Positions 53,548 through 62,509 of a stretch of DNA of 64,000 bases are shown here, in pieces. Source of the stretch: Blastocatellia bacterium (lineage in GTDB: Bacteria > Acidobacteriota > Blastocatellia > HR10 > J050). Within the stretch, counting starts at the first letter, position 1. Every line of letters starts with the position of its first letter. The stretch lies in the NCBI GenBank assembly GCA_026985075.1, contig JALSQX010000001.1, positions 34,025 through 98,024 of the forward strand, in the 5' to 3' direction. The notes beneath the pieces are model-generated. The model ran no database searches, was not told where the DNA came from, and worked only from the letters and a program-made list of their open reading frames with translations. The translations under genes were made by a program, and so were the position numbers.

Positions 53548-55224
53548 TTATGGTCCACCGGTGATACGCACGTCATCGATATACCAGTTGTCATCCGGCT
53601 CATCGACGTCGGCGCGGAATCGGATGCGAAACTCATCGTGAAAGGCATCCGGCTGACCCAAGAAGCGCCGTTCGAGCGTGATGGTGTGAGCGGTGAACCT
53701 CTCTTGATCAACGCCATCGGATACGATTTCGGCGATCGGCTTCCACTCCAGATTCTTGGACCAATACTCGACGATGAGGCGCTCGCCAGCTTCCACTCCT
53801 CGATGTTGGGTGAAGAAGGAGATGGTCACGCGCTTCAGGCCGCGCAGATGAATGAAATTACTGCGGACTTCATCATCACGGTATTGTTCGGGACCCGAGG
53901 CGTTCAGATTCAACGCATTGGGCTCGCTGGGTTCATTGACGGCGCTCTGACTGATGCGGGCGCCGTTATTGAATATCCAGTGGTCGGGATCGAGAGTGGG
54001 AGCGGAGAAATCATCGAACACCGGTAGATTCAGTGGCTCGGGTAGATCGGTCAAGCAGGGGCGCGTATCCCGTGTCTCTGAGATAGCTTCCACGGCGCGC
54101 GCGCCAAAATTGGAGCAGTCTCCTGAACAACGACCGAGGACCGAGCACATGATGCCACAGTCGGCATCCCCATCACAATGAACGGCTCCCCAGCTATGTC
54201 CCAACTCATGAGCAGTGAGGCAGGCGCGGCGAATGAGGTCCGAGGTGAACACCGACTGCGATAATCCATACGCCTGACTTCGCGTGCAGATGGTTCTCAG
54301 CAGCGCGATACCAATGACGTTGCCGCGAAGGTTCTTTCCCGTCATGAGGTGAGTCACATCGCGACGGATGTGTCGAAGACGACGGTTCCATTCCTGGCGC
54401 ACTTGTCCGAGCAGCTCAGCAGGATCGGTCGATGAATAGGGGTCGGGTTCGGCCGCGCGGATGACGATGGCCGTGATCTCGTAGGCGATGTCCAGTTGTC
54501 GTTCGTAGATGGCCTCCACTGTGTTCATCACCGTTTCGATATCCGTGACGGCCCGCTGCGCGCTACCGATATTCCGGCTGCGCACGAACTCCACATCGGC
54601 ATCGATGGCGATTTCGGTCACTTTGACGTGGGTCGTCGCTCTGGCCGGGGCCGAGGGGACGCTTGGAGAAGGGAGGGGCGTCTCGTCCGTCCCGCAGGAG
54701 TACTCCTCCGCCGGCCGCCAATCCTCGGCGCGATAGATGAGATGCGTCTCAGGGGCCGCGCCGGGCTCAATGGAACGTAAGGGTTGAATACCCCAAAGGG
54801 TGTCGTCCGGCAGGACGAGCATGGCGGACATCTCTCCATCGATGATGGAAGCGGCGACGCGACTGTTGGCCAGTCCGTCCACGACGCCACGGTAGGTGCG
54901 AATCGGTGGTGGCTCAACTTCGCGCAACTCTCCATCCGGACCCTGAACGAGCAGCTTGAAATCCTCTGCCCGAAGCGAATGAGGCCATAGCGTCAGCGTA
55001 TGGACTGTGCCGGCCAGCGAGACGGTGGTTCTCAATATGCGCTCAGCCGGCGTTCGGAACTCGATGTTTTGAAGCTGGAAGTCGATGAGGTTGGGGATGT
55101 TCACCTCCGTCTGGCTCGATCTGATAGGGCGTTCGCGTTCACTCTGCTGAGGAGCGCTCGCGGCGCTCATCCCACACAGGGCCAGAAAAAGGAGACCGTA
55201 TCCCCATTTCGCGATCATCTTCAT
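53548..55224 (-). CDS. Secreted zinc metalloprotease (reprolysin-like, M12-type)
   Basis: This 558-residue protein has a signal peptide (GYGLLFLALCGMSAASA). Its propeptide-like N-terminal part ends near EEYSCGTDE, a possible cysteine switch. The catalytic domain contains TAHELGHSWGAVHCDGDADC (zinc ligands HExxHxxGxxH, about 339-349) and a Met-turn-like GIMCSVLGRC within a cysteine-rich stretch. The C-terminal 160 residues (FDDFSAPTLDPDHWIFNN to DNWYIDDVRITG) form a beta-sandwich with the look of MAM/laminin-type ligand domains. It is likely an extracellular protease. It has an AAGGAG ribosome-binding site 8 nt upstream of ATG. Confidence 0.85.
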   Translation of the reverse strand: MKMIAKWGYGLLFLALCGMSAASAPQQSERERPIRSSQTEVNIPNLIDFQLQNIEFRTPAERILRTTVSLAGTVHTLTLWPHSLRAEDFKLLVQGPDGELREVEPPPIRTYRGVVDGLANSRVAASIIDGEMSAMLVLPDDTLWGIQPLRSIEPGAAPETHLIYRAEDWRPAEEYSCGTDETPLPSPSVPSAPARATTHVKVTEIAIDADVEFVRSRNIGSAQRAVTDIETVMNTVEAIYERQLDIAYEITAIVIRAAEPDPYSSTDPAELLGQVRQEWNRRLRHIRRDVTHLMTGKNLRGNVIGIALLRTICTRSQAYGLSQSVFTSDLIRRACLTAHELGHSWGAVHCDGDADCGIMCSVLGRCSGDCSNFGARAVEAISETRDTRPCLTDLPEPLNLPVFDDFSAPTLDPDHWIFNNGARISQSAVNEPSEPNALNLNASGPEQYRDDEVRSNFIHLRGLKRVTISFFTQHRGVEAGERLIVEYWSKNLEWKPIAEIVSDGVDQERFTAHTITLERRFLGQPDAFHDEFRIRFRADVDEPDDNWYIDDVRITGGP

Positions 55225-55556
55225 GCTCGCACTCCTTATCTAGAATCGATCAACTGACTCACCCATGCGCTGCGACGGGGAGCCACGGTATGGTCCGGGC
55301 TGATTGCACAGTGATTGTCGGTCGACGTTGGGAACCTGTCGATTCGAACAGTCCATAATCCGACATAAGACTCATTGAGTCTATAATGGAGGGGGGAGGA
55401 AGTCAACGACGAGAGCACCAGTGCGTCATTTGTGGCGCGTCGTGACGGTGATGCATCGTCTCGGGACGAACCTCTTGTTTAAAGAGCGTCTTCTCCTCAA
55501 GACAAGGGAGAGATGATCACTTTGTGCTCGCCGAGCGACGTCCTTCGGTGGCGGCA
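55225..55556. other. Gap with a 15-bp palindrome
   Basis: No gene. AGACTCA-T-TGAGTCT at 55368-55382 is a perfect palindrome 143 bp upstream of the metalloprotease start, and could be an operator. The sucB gene ends at the right edge. Confidence 0.45.
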
Positions 55557-56834
55557 TCATCCTTCCAGGAGCAGGGCCTCTGGCTCTTCGACGAGTTCCT
55601 TAATACGGACCAGAAATTGCACCGCCTCGCGCCCGTCGACGATGCGATGATCATAGCTGAGCGCCACATACATCATGGGACGAATGACCACCTCATGATT
55701 GATGACAATGGGACGCTCTTCGATTTTGTGCAATCCCAGGATACCCACCTGGGGAGGATTGAGAATGGGCGTGCTGAGCAAGGAGCCGAATACGCCTCCG
55801 TTGGTGACGGTGAACGTTCCGCCGCGCAGGTCTTCCAGGGTCAGCGTTCCCTCCTCAGCCTTCTGGGCGAATTCCTTGATCGCCTTCTCGATTTGGGCGA
55901 AGGAGAGGCGATCGGCATCCCGCAGGACGGGCACGACCAATCCTCCAGAGGCGCCGACGGCGACGCCGATGTCATAGTAGTACTTGAGGACGATGTCATC
56001 GCCCTGAATCTCGGCGTTGAGCTGAGGGAATTCCTTCAACGCGACAATCGACGCTTTGACGAAGAACGAGGTGATTCCTAAGCTCACGCCATGCCTTCGC
56101 TGGAAGGCCTCCTTGTACCGTTGGCGCAGTTGCATCACGGCGCTCATGTCTACTTCGTTGAAGGTGGTGAGCATGGCCGCCGTGCGCTGCGCTTCCACCA
56201 GCCGTCGGGCGATCGTCTGTCGGCGGCGGGACATACGAATGCGTTCCTCTCGACGCGCCCGGTCAGTTGACGCAGGGGCTGGGGCTTTCTCTGGTTGCGG
56301 TCGACCAGCGACCGGTGTCGGCCGAGAGGGCGCCGCTTCGGCGCTCTGTTGCTCAAGATACTGCTGCACATCGTCCCGCGTGATCTGGCCGCTCGGGCCG
56401 CTCCCGGGAACGCTCTCCAGGTCCACCGCATGCTCGCGAGCCATTCGGCGCGCCGATGGCGTTGCTCGAACACTCGGTTTGGCGGGCGCTTCCCGGACGG
56501 CTGCCGTCGCCGTTGGTTCGGGCATTTCCCGAGGACGCTCCGGAGCGACTTTCGCAATTTCTTCCTCGGATGTCTCAGCGACCGCGACGGCTTCCTCCGT
56601 TTCTTCCACGATGCCGAGCACGTCGCCGACCTTCACGTTCTCGCCTTCCCGACGCTCGATCCGTCTCAATATGCCGGCGCGATCGGCACTCACTTCCAGA
56701 TCGACCTTGTCGGTCTCTAATTCCACCACTGGTTCGCCTGGGGCGACGCGATCGCCTTCCTTCTTCAACCAGCGAGCGACGGTGGCCTCCACCACCGATT
56801 CTCCCATTTCGGGAACGAGGATTTTCGTAGTCAT
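55557..56834 (-). CDS. sucB: Dihydrolipoamide succinyltransferase, E2 of 2-oxoglutarate dehydrogenase
   Basis: This 425-residue enzyme has an N-terminal lipoyl domain with the lipoylated Lys in [17 protein letters not shown] (about residue 42). An Ala/Glu-rich linker follows, then the E3-binding domain ([34 protein letters not shown]-like [15 protein letters not shown]) and the acyltransferase core. The core closes with [20 protein letters not shown], containing the catalytic HxxxD. It transfers succinyl groups to CoA in the TCA cycle. It follows sucA on the same strand with a 186-bp gap. GGAGGAG precedes ATG 56834. Confidence 0.92.
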   Translation of the reverse strand: MTTKILVPEMGESVVEATVARWLKKEGDRVAPGEPVVELETDKVDLEVSADRAGILRRIERREGENVKVGDVLGIVEETEEAVAVAETSEEEIAKVAPERPREMPEPTATAAVREAPAKPSVRATPSARRMAREHAVDLESVPGSGPSGQITRDDVQQYLEQQSAEAAPSRPTPVAGRPQPEKAPAPASTDRARREERIRMSRRRQTIARRLVEAQRTAAMLTTFNEVDMSAVMQLRQRYKEAFQRRHGVSLGITSFFVKASIVALKEFPQLNAEIQGDDIVLKYYYDIGVAVGASGGLVVPVLRDADRLSFAQIEKAIKEFAQKAEEGTLTLEDLRGGTFTVTNGGVFGSLLSTPILNPPQVGILGLHKIEERPIVINHEVVIRPMMYVALSYDHRIVDGREAVQFLVRIKELVEEPEALLLEG

Positions 56835-57020
56835 AGTTGGTTCATCTCCTCCAGCGACGGTGATATCAGGGGTCGGGTTGTGCTTTTCGCTCCATCGGTC
56901 GAGCCGGGGCTCAGCAACCCATGAGCGAGTCTTTTGAAGAGCATCGTGTCGGGCATCATGCTGGATTCCATCATGTTTGGTGGAGCGCCGGTCCAGGGGC
57001 CGGAGCTCGGCTGTGAGCGA

Positions 57021-59789
57021 TCAGTATCTCCTCGTCATGTCGTAGGCCCGCTCGATGATCGCCTTTTGATTCACCATATGCCAGGCCGACGAGCCTTCTG
57101 CCGGGCTCGCCCGGCGCGGTCGGCCAATATAGCAGAGCGGCCAGCGCCCATCAATGAGCTCTTCCAGGAGCGGGCGAATATAGTCCCAGGCGCCCATGTT
57201 CTTGGGCTCTTCCTGAAGCCAGACGACCTCCTCCAGGCGAGGATAGCGATTCAGCACCTCCGCGAGTTCCTCTCGAGGGAAGCGATAGAGCTGCTCCACG
57301 CGAGCGATGGCCACGGCCGGCGTCCTCTGCCGGCGCGCGTCACTCACCAGATCGATATAGATTTTTCCGCTGCACAGGATGAGGCGGCGCACTCGCTCGG
57401 GGTGCTCGCGCGCGGCGTCATCGTCGATCACCGGCTGCCAGCGGCCTTCGGAGAGTTCCCCCAGGGAGGACGCTGACAGCGGATGACGGAGCAAGCTCTT
57501 GGGCGTCATGATGATGAGTGGCAGAGGATCAGTGTGTAGAAGTGCAGCCTGTCGGCGCAACAGATGGAAATATTGAGCGGCCGTCGTACAGTTGGCGATG
57601 CGCATATTCGTCTCAGCGGCCAGTTGGAGGAAACGTTCCAGTCGACCGCTGGAGTGATCGGGTCCCTGGCCCTCGTGACCGTGGGGGAGGAGCATGACCA
57701 GAGAGGGCGTATGCTCCCACTTGGCCCGACCAGAGACGACGAATTCGTCGACCATCGCCTGGGCCACATTAATGAAGTCGCCGTATTGAGCCTCCCAGAT
57801 GACCAGTCGGCCAGGAGCTTGGACGTTATATCCGTATTCGAAGGCCAGCGCCGCGTTCTCGGTGAGAGGGCTGTTGCGGATCTCAAACGCGGCTCGGGCT
57901 TGAGGTAAGGCTTGTAGCGGCGTGAATGTCCTTCCTGTCTTCACGTCGTGGAAGACGGCGTGACGTTGACTGAACGTTCCTCGTTCCACATCCTGTCCAG
58001 TCATGCGGATGGGGATGCCATCGGCCAGAATAGAGGCCAGCGCCAACTGTTCGGCGAGCGCCCAATCGATGGTCGGTCGATCCAGTTCATCGAGGGCGCG
58101 GCGTCGGCGCTCCATCGCTCGCGCCAATTTGGGATGCAGGGTGAACTCTTCGGGGACGGTGAGCAAGGCGCGATGCAATTCTCGGAGTCGCTCGGCCGGC
58201 ACGGCAGTCTCCACTCGCCGCGCCGCGCCCGGTGGAGGCGGTTCCAGTTCCGGTTCGGGGAGCGCCTCTTCCGGCTCCAGTGACTCCAGCACGCGGTGGA
58301 GTTCGAGCATCTGCTGTTGCAGGAGTTGATCGGGGAGATGCTCGTCGATGAGGCCCTGAGCGTTCAGGCGATTGGCCCAGAGTTGGCGCACCGTGGGATG
58401 ATCCTTGATCTTCTCGTAGATGAGCGGCTGAGTGAAGCTGGGCTCGTCGCCCTCGTTGTGTCCGTGTCGCCGATAGCCGATCAAATCGATGACGAAATCT
58501 TTCTGGAACCGGGCGCGATAGGCGAAAGCAATGCGCGCCACAGTGATGCACGCCTCCGGGTCATCGGCATTCACGTGAATGATGGGGATCTTGAATCCCT
58601 TGGCGAGATCGCTGGCATAGAGCGTGCTCCGCTCGGCGTCCGGAGGGGTCGTGAAGCCCAGTTGGTTATTGGCGATGATGTGAATGGTTCCTCCGGTGCG
58701 ATAGCCGGGGAGACAAGAGAAGTTGAGCGTCTCGGCCACTACCCCCTGTCCGGTGAAGGCCGCATCACCGTGAATGAGAATGGGGAGGACGAGAGTGTGA
58801 TCAAACCGCGGCGGTCCAGGCTCGTCCATCTGCGTACTGGCCGCTCGAGCCATCCCCTCCACCACCGGATTGACGTGCTCCAGATGACTGGGGTTGGGCA
58901 CCATGGTGATCAAGAGATCGACCCATTCGCCTCCCTTGACCGCCCGACGACCGCCTGAGTGATATTTCACATCGCCCGTCCACCCCAGATCATCGCGGAT
59001 CGTGTATTGACGCCCGACGACCGGATCTTTGAATTCGGCCAGGATTTGAGCATACGGCTTGTTCAGGACATGGGCCAAGACGTTGAGGCGGCCGCGATGG
59101 GCCATGCCGATGAGGATCGTGTAAATCCCCGCCTCGGCGGCGGCGCCAATGACCTCGTCCAGGATGGGAACGAGCATATCCAGTCCTTCGATAGAGAAAC
59201 GCGTCTTGCCAGGAAACACCCGATGTAAGAATCGTTCGAATCCTTCGACCTGGGTGAGACGCTTAAGAAGGGCCACCGGATCGATGGGATGGTGAGGGGG
59301 TCGAAACTGCTCGCATTCGGCAGCATGGCGTAACCATTCGCGCTCTTCGGGAATCCAGATATGCTCGAAGTCGAAACCAATGGTAGAACAGTAGATCTGG
59401 CGCAACGCCTCAATCGCTTCCCAAGCTGTAGTCGTTCTCTCGGCGATGGGTCCTCCGATGAGGCTGGCTGGGAGTGAACGGAGATCGTCTTCGGTCAACC
59501 CATAGGTCGCCAGATCGAGCGCCGGATCGCCAGGTGGTTGGCTTCCCAGGGGATCGAGTTGCGCGGCCAGGTGCCCGTATTCTCGGATCGCTTGTGCCAG
59601 ATTGACGGCGGCCATAATCTTGTCGATGGCCGGGGCCATACTCAACGGGCGGCCATCGACGATGGGCGTCCAGCGGTCGAAGTAAGCCTTGGTGATCGGA
59701 TCGACAGAGTGTGGGTTCTGACGATAACGCTCATATAGTTCCAGCACGTATCCGGCGTTCGGTCCGTGAAACTCTTCCCAGATATTCAT
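57021..59789 (-). CDS. sucA: 2-oxoglutarate dehydrogenase E1 component
   Basis: This 922-residue thiamine-diphosphate enzyme decarboxylates 2-oxoglutarate. It has the N-terminal E2-contact MNIWEEFHGPNAGYVLELYE. GMAHRGRLNVLAHVLNKPYA and GDAAFTGQGVVAETLNFSCL are the ThDP and active-site segments. GGTIHIIANNQLGFTTPPD and GYRRHGHNEGDEPSFTQP follow, with the C-terminal LPHGHEGQGPDHSSGRLERF, a canonical OdhL motif set. Length is normal. ATG 59789, with GAGAGGCGC upstream, fits the family N-terminus; a longer reading from 59837 passes through the promoter. It is transcribed ahead of sucB; no lpd gene is in the window. Confidence 0.93.
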   Translation of the reverse strand: MNIWEEFHGPNAGYVLELYERYRQNPHSVDPITKAYFDRWTPIVDGRPLSMAPAIDKIMAAVNLAQAIREYGHLAAQLDPLGSQPPGDPALDLATYGLTEDDLRSLPASLIGGPIAERTTTAWEAIEALRQIYCSTIGFDFEHIWIPEEREWLRHAAECEQFRPPHHPIDPVALLKRLTQVEGFERFLHRVFPGKTRFSIEGLDMLVPILDEVIGAAAEAGIYTILIGMAHRGRLNVLAHVLNKPYAQILAEFKDPVVGRQYTIRDDLGWTGDVKYHSGGRRAVKGGEWVDLLITMVPNPSHLEHVNPVVEGMARAASTQMDEPGPPRFDHTLVLPILIHGDAAFTGQGVVAETLNFSCLPGYRTGGTIHIIANNQLGFTTPPDAERSTLYASDLAKGFKIPIIHVNADDPEACITVARIAFAYRARFQKDFVIDLIGYRRHGHNEGDEPSFTQPLIYEKIKDHPTVRQLWANRLNAQGLIDEHLPDQLLQQQMLELHRVLESLEPEEALPEPELEPPPPGAARRVETAVPAERLRELHRALLTVPEEFTLHPKLARAMERRRRALDELDRPTIDWALAEQLALASILADGIPIRMTGQDVERGTFSQRHAVFHDVKTGRTFTPLQALPQARAAFEIRNSPLTENAALAFEYGYNVQAPGRLVIWEAQYGDFINVAQAMVDEFVVSGRAKWEHTPSLVMLLPHGHEGQGPDHSSGRLERFLQLAAETNMRIANCTTAAQYFHLLRRQAALLHTDPLPLIIMTPKSLLRHPLSASSLGELSEGRWQPVIDDDAAREHPERVRRLILCSGKIYIDLVSDARRQRTPAVAIARVEQLYRFPREELAEVLNRYPRLEEVVWLQEEPKNMGAWDYIRPLLEELIDGRWPLCYIGRPRRASPAEGSSAWHMVNQKAIIERAYDMTRRY

Positions 59790-59808
59790 AGCGCCTCTCG
59801 AAACCTCT

Positions 59809-59837
59809 ATCATAGCGCAAGTCAACAGCGAATACAA
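59809..59837 (-). promoter_or_regulatory. Promoter of sucAB
   Basis: On the minus strand TTGTAT (59832-59837) and TATGAT (59809-59814) are spaced by 17 bp, about 20 nt before the sucA ATG. Confidence 0.5.
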
Positions 59838-59900
59838 AAGCTCGTCTCACCGGGCGAGAACAGCGGGAGAGGATGACTGGTGAGACGCCTTCCGTCGGGA

Positions 59901-60884
59901 TCAGTTCTCCCACTCGGCTTCTTGCAAGAGGCGATCTTCGAAGGAGAAATCCAGGGGGCGCTGGTCTCGGGCATAGCGGCAATACCACTGGTACGTTTCC
60001 CGCAATCCCACGTCCCAGTCCGTCGGCCGGAAGCCCAGTTCCCGACGCGCCTTTTCGATCCGTACACTGAACGAACTCATGTCCAGCGCTTCGCCAAAAT
60101 AGAGGGGCTCGCCAAGAGGGCGACCTCCTAATTGGTGGATGCGTTCTCGCGGCAGGAAAGCAAATCGCACCGGGCGTTGCGCGACGCGCGCCAGCGATTC
60201 CACGAACGTTCGTTGGCTCACCGGTGATTCGTGAGCGATGTTGTAAGCTTGTCCAATAGCGGCGTCTACCTCCAGCGTGCGAGCCAGAGCCCAGGCGACA
60301 TCCTTCACGTAGGCGAAGTGCATGAGATTCTCACCATGGTCGGGCAGGATGATGGGTCGACCACGTTCGATCCGATCCCAGAAAAAGGCTTCCCGATAGG
60401 CGTGATTATGGGGCCCGTAAACGAAGGGAGGCCGGATGATGCTCACCGGGAGCCCTCGGTGTTGGGCTTCTCGGCGAAGATACTGCTCCGACTCCACCTT
60501 ATCGCGGGTATAGCGGTCGGCGCGATCGGCGAGCGAAGCATCTTCAGTGAGGTTGCATCCCAACCTGTAGACGGCGACGCTACTGGTGAAGACGTAGCGG
60601 CGAAGCTTCGATGGGACGCTCTCGACGATGGCGGCCACATCTCGAGCCGACGTTCCCCGATCCCATACGTAGGCATTATCGAAGACAGCGTCAAAGAAGA
60701 GACCGGCGAGCGCCCGTTTGACCGACCGATGATCGAGTCGATCAGCGATGATCTCAGTGACGCGATCACCGAAAGGATTCTGCCGCCCGCGATGGAGAAT
60801 GGTCACCTGGTGGCCTCTTTGCAAAAGTTCGATCACCAGGTGCCGTCCGATGAACCGTGTGCCGCCGATGACCAGGATTCTCAT
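59901..60884 (-). CDS. NAD-dependent epimerase/dehydratase family protein
   Basis: This 327-residue extended SDR-like protein begins MRILVIGGTRFIGRHLVIEL (Rossmann). LHRGRQNPFGDRVTEI gives the NAD-adenine contacts expected for the LpxA-family-adjacent isoflavone reductase/mRNA-binding-like subgroup (GGTRFIG rather than GGAGFIG). FTSSVAVYRLG and RPPFVYGPHNHAYREAFFWDR follow. There is no clear YxxxK; DRYTRDKVESEQYL has Tyr-x-x-x-Lys-like spacing (YTRDK). The reaction is unknown. The start at 60884 sits about 13 nt after a TATACT -10 box. Confidence 0.82.
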   Translation of the reverse strand: MRILVIGGTRFIGRHLVIELLQRGHQVTILHRGRQNPFGDRVTEIIADRLDHRSVKRALAGLFFDAVFDNAYVWDRGTSARDVAAIVESVPSKLRRYVFTSSVAVYRLGCNLTEDASLADRADRYTRDKVESEQYLRREAQHRGLPVSIIRPPFVYGPHNHAYREAFFWDRIERGRPIILPDHGENLMHFAYVKDVAWALARTLEVDAAIGQAYNIAHESPVSQRTFVESLARVAQRPVRFAFLPRERIHQLGGRPLGEPLYFGEALDMSSFSVRIEKARRELGFRPTDWDVGLRETYQWYCRYARDQRPLDFSFEDRLLQEAEWEN

Positions 60885-60897
60885 CCGAAGAGGAAAT

Positions 60898-60926
60898 AGT
60901 ATAGGCGAGGCGAACAGCGTTGTACA
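60898..60926 (-). promoter_or_regulatory. Promoter of the epimerase gene at 59901-60884
   Basis: On the minus strand TGTACA (60921-60926) and TATACT (60898-60903) are spaced by 17 bp. The ATG 13 nt beyond the -10 box implies a near-leaderless message. Confidence 0.4.
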
Positions 60927-61145
60927 GCGACCCCGCGCTGTCTTCATTGAACGAAGAAAGGTGATCAGCTTGTGATGCCCCGTGCACCGGCTCCGCGTCT
61001 TGGCGTCGCCAGCATAAGTTGGGAGAGGTCCACCCGCACTAATGGCTGTATCGTTCCTCGGAATTCCTGGTGTAAGGAAGAACGTTCGGAGCATGTGCTT
61101 CGGGTTCTTTATGGCGTCCCTTCGAGGCGGTTCTCGCCGTCCACC

Positions 61146-61174
61146 TTGAAGGTCGGCGGTGGATTTGTTAAACT
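61146..61174 (+). promoter_or_regulatory. Candidate promoter of the FmdB-like gene
   Basis: TTGAAG (61146-61151) and TAAACT (61169-61174) are spaced by 17 bp, about 40 nt before ATG 61214. Confidence 0.35.
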
Positions 61175-61213
61175 CGATTGGTTGGCAAAGTTATTCTCAG
61201 GGAGGTTGATCAG

Positions 61214-61495
61214 ATGCCCATATACGAGTACGCGTGCCGGAAATGTCATCGTCGCGTCGAGGTGCTTCAGAAGATGAGCGATAAGCCGCTCACCCGGTGC
61301 CAGCACTGCGGTGGGCGGTTGGAGCGATTGTGGTCGCCGGTAGGCATCCAATTCAAAGGAACGGGATGGTACGTCACCGATTACGGTCGGAAGAGCGGTG
61401 GCGCAACCGATAACGGGAAGTCGTCATCCGAAGGAAAGGCCAAAGAGGCCACCTCCCAGACCGAGAGTAAAACGAAGCAGGAAACGACCGCGTGA
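61214..61495 (+). CDS. FmdB-family zinc-ribbon protein
   Basis: This 93-residue protein starts MPIYEYACRKCHRRVEVLQK and CQHCGGRLERLWSPVGIQFKG, the two CxxC knuckles of the FmdB/CxxC_CxxC_SSSS zinc ribbon. A low-complexity Lys/Ser/Glu/Thr tail follows (about residues 60-93). The family is widespread and often called a putative regulatory protein. Its function is uncertain and DNA binding is not shown. A GGGAGG ribosome-binding site precedes the ATG. The next gene starts 58 nt later. Confidence 0.88.
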   Translation: MPIYEYACRKCHRRVEVLQKMSDKPLTRCQHCGGRLERLWSPVGIQFKGTGWYVTDYGRKSGGATDNGKSSSEGKAKEATSQTESKTKQETTA

Positions 61496-61553
61496 AGGGC
61501 AGAGCCTCACCCCTGCACAGCGATGAAAGACCCACCCAGGAGGTGGGGTGAGA

Positions 61554-62486
61554 ATGACGTTCATGAATTGGACACACCACTCTCTCGTGCACATTCTGGC
61601 GGTCATTGGGGCACTGGCCCTGTTGACCGGGACGGTCGTCGCTCAGGCGGGACGGCGGTCGCCTTCCGAGAGTGGAGTGAAGGCACTGACCGTGCCCGTG
61701 ATCATCGAGTCAGCGCCAGGACCGCTGGATCAACTCGTGCTCACCCCCGATCAACTAGAGCTTTACGATGGAGGAGTAGCGCAACAAATTCAATATTTTC
61801 GCCCCGATTACTCCCCGGCCAAGATCGTTGTGCTCGTCGATAATTCGGAGCGCTTGCCAGCAACGATCGGGGATATGACCAGAGCAGTGAAGGCATTGGT
61901 GGCCAATCTCTATGAAGGCGATCAGATGATGATCATCGGTTACGATGAACAGCCGGAGATCATAGAGGATTTCACTGGCGACGCCAAAAAGCTGGAAGCG
62001 GCCACGGCGCTCTTCAGGAAAAAGGGAGCGCCTCGGCTATTGGATGCTATTGAAGCTACCATTCATGATGTCTTTCGCCTCCAGGTGGGCATCACCAAGC
62101 GGATCCTCGTTTTGATCTCTGATGGCTATGACTGGGAGAGTCGGACGCCGTTCAAGACGGTCATGACCCATCTCGAACAGGAGAACATCGTCACCTATGT
62201 TCTTCAGGCCCCGGATCGAACATACGGGGCATCGCGACGACGCGCATTGAAGCCGGTAGCGCTGATCGAGAAACTCACCAAAGGGACCGGTGGACGCATC
62301 TTTCCATTGAACAAGGCACAACACGCGGCGCGCGAAATCTTGCAGGAAGTGAGCGAGCGATGGTATCAACTCACATATCGACCCAAAGGCGTCGATCCAT
62401 TCACTGCCCGTCGATTACTCGTCATCGCTAACGATCCACGGATTCGCCTGCGCACCAAACAGGAGCAACCGGGAGTGCGGTTTTAG
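61554..62486 (+). CDS. Exported VWFA-related (von Willebrand A-like) protein
   Basis: This protein of about 310 residues has an N-terminal signal (LVHILAVIGALALLTGTVVA). A von Willebrand A-like domain follows: KIVVLVDNSERLPATIGDM in the MIDAS position, YEGDQMMIIGYDEQPEII, and ILVLISDGYDWESRTPF. The first motif reads DNSER rather than the metal-binding DxSxS, so the metal site may be altered. The arrangement and export fit the acidobacterial VWFA-related group. The strong AGGAGGTGGG (61539-61547) serves ATG 61554; a GTG at 61548 is too close. The partner and role are unknown. Confidence 0.75.
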   Translation: MTFMNWTHHSLVHILAVIGALALLTGTVVAQAGRRSPSESGVKALTVPVIIESAPGPLDQLVLTPDQLELYDGGVAQQIQYFRPDYSPAKIVVLVDNSERLPATIGDMTRAVKALVANLYEGDQMMIIGYDEQPEIIEDFTGDAKKLEAATALFRKKGAPRLLDAIEATIHDVFRLQVGITKRILVLISDGYDWESRTPFKTVMTHLEQENIVTYVLQAPDRTYGASRRRALKPVALIEKLTKGTGGRIFPLNKAQHAAREILQEVSERWYQLTYRPKGVDPFTARRLLVIANDPRIRLRTKQEQPGVRF

Positions 62487-62509
62487 CGCCCCATGTCCTC
62501 TATGGCCTC

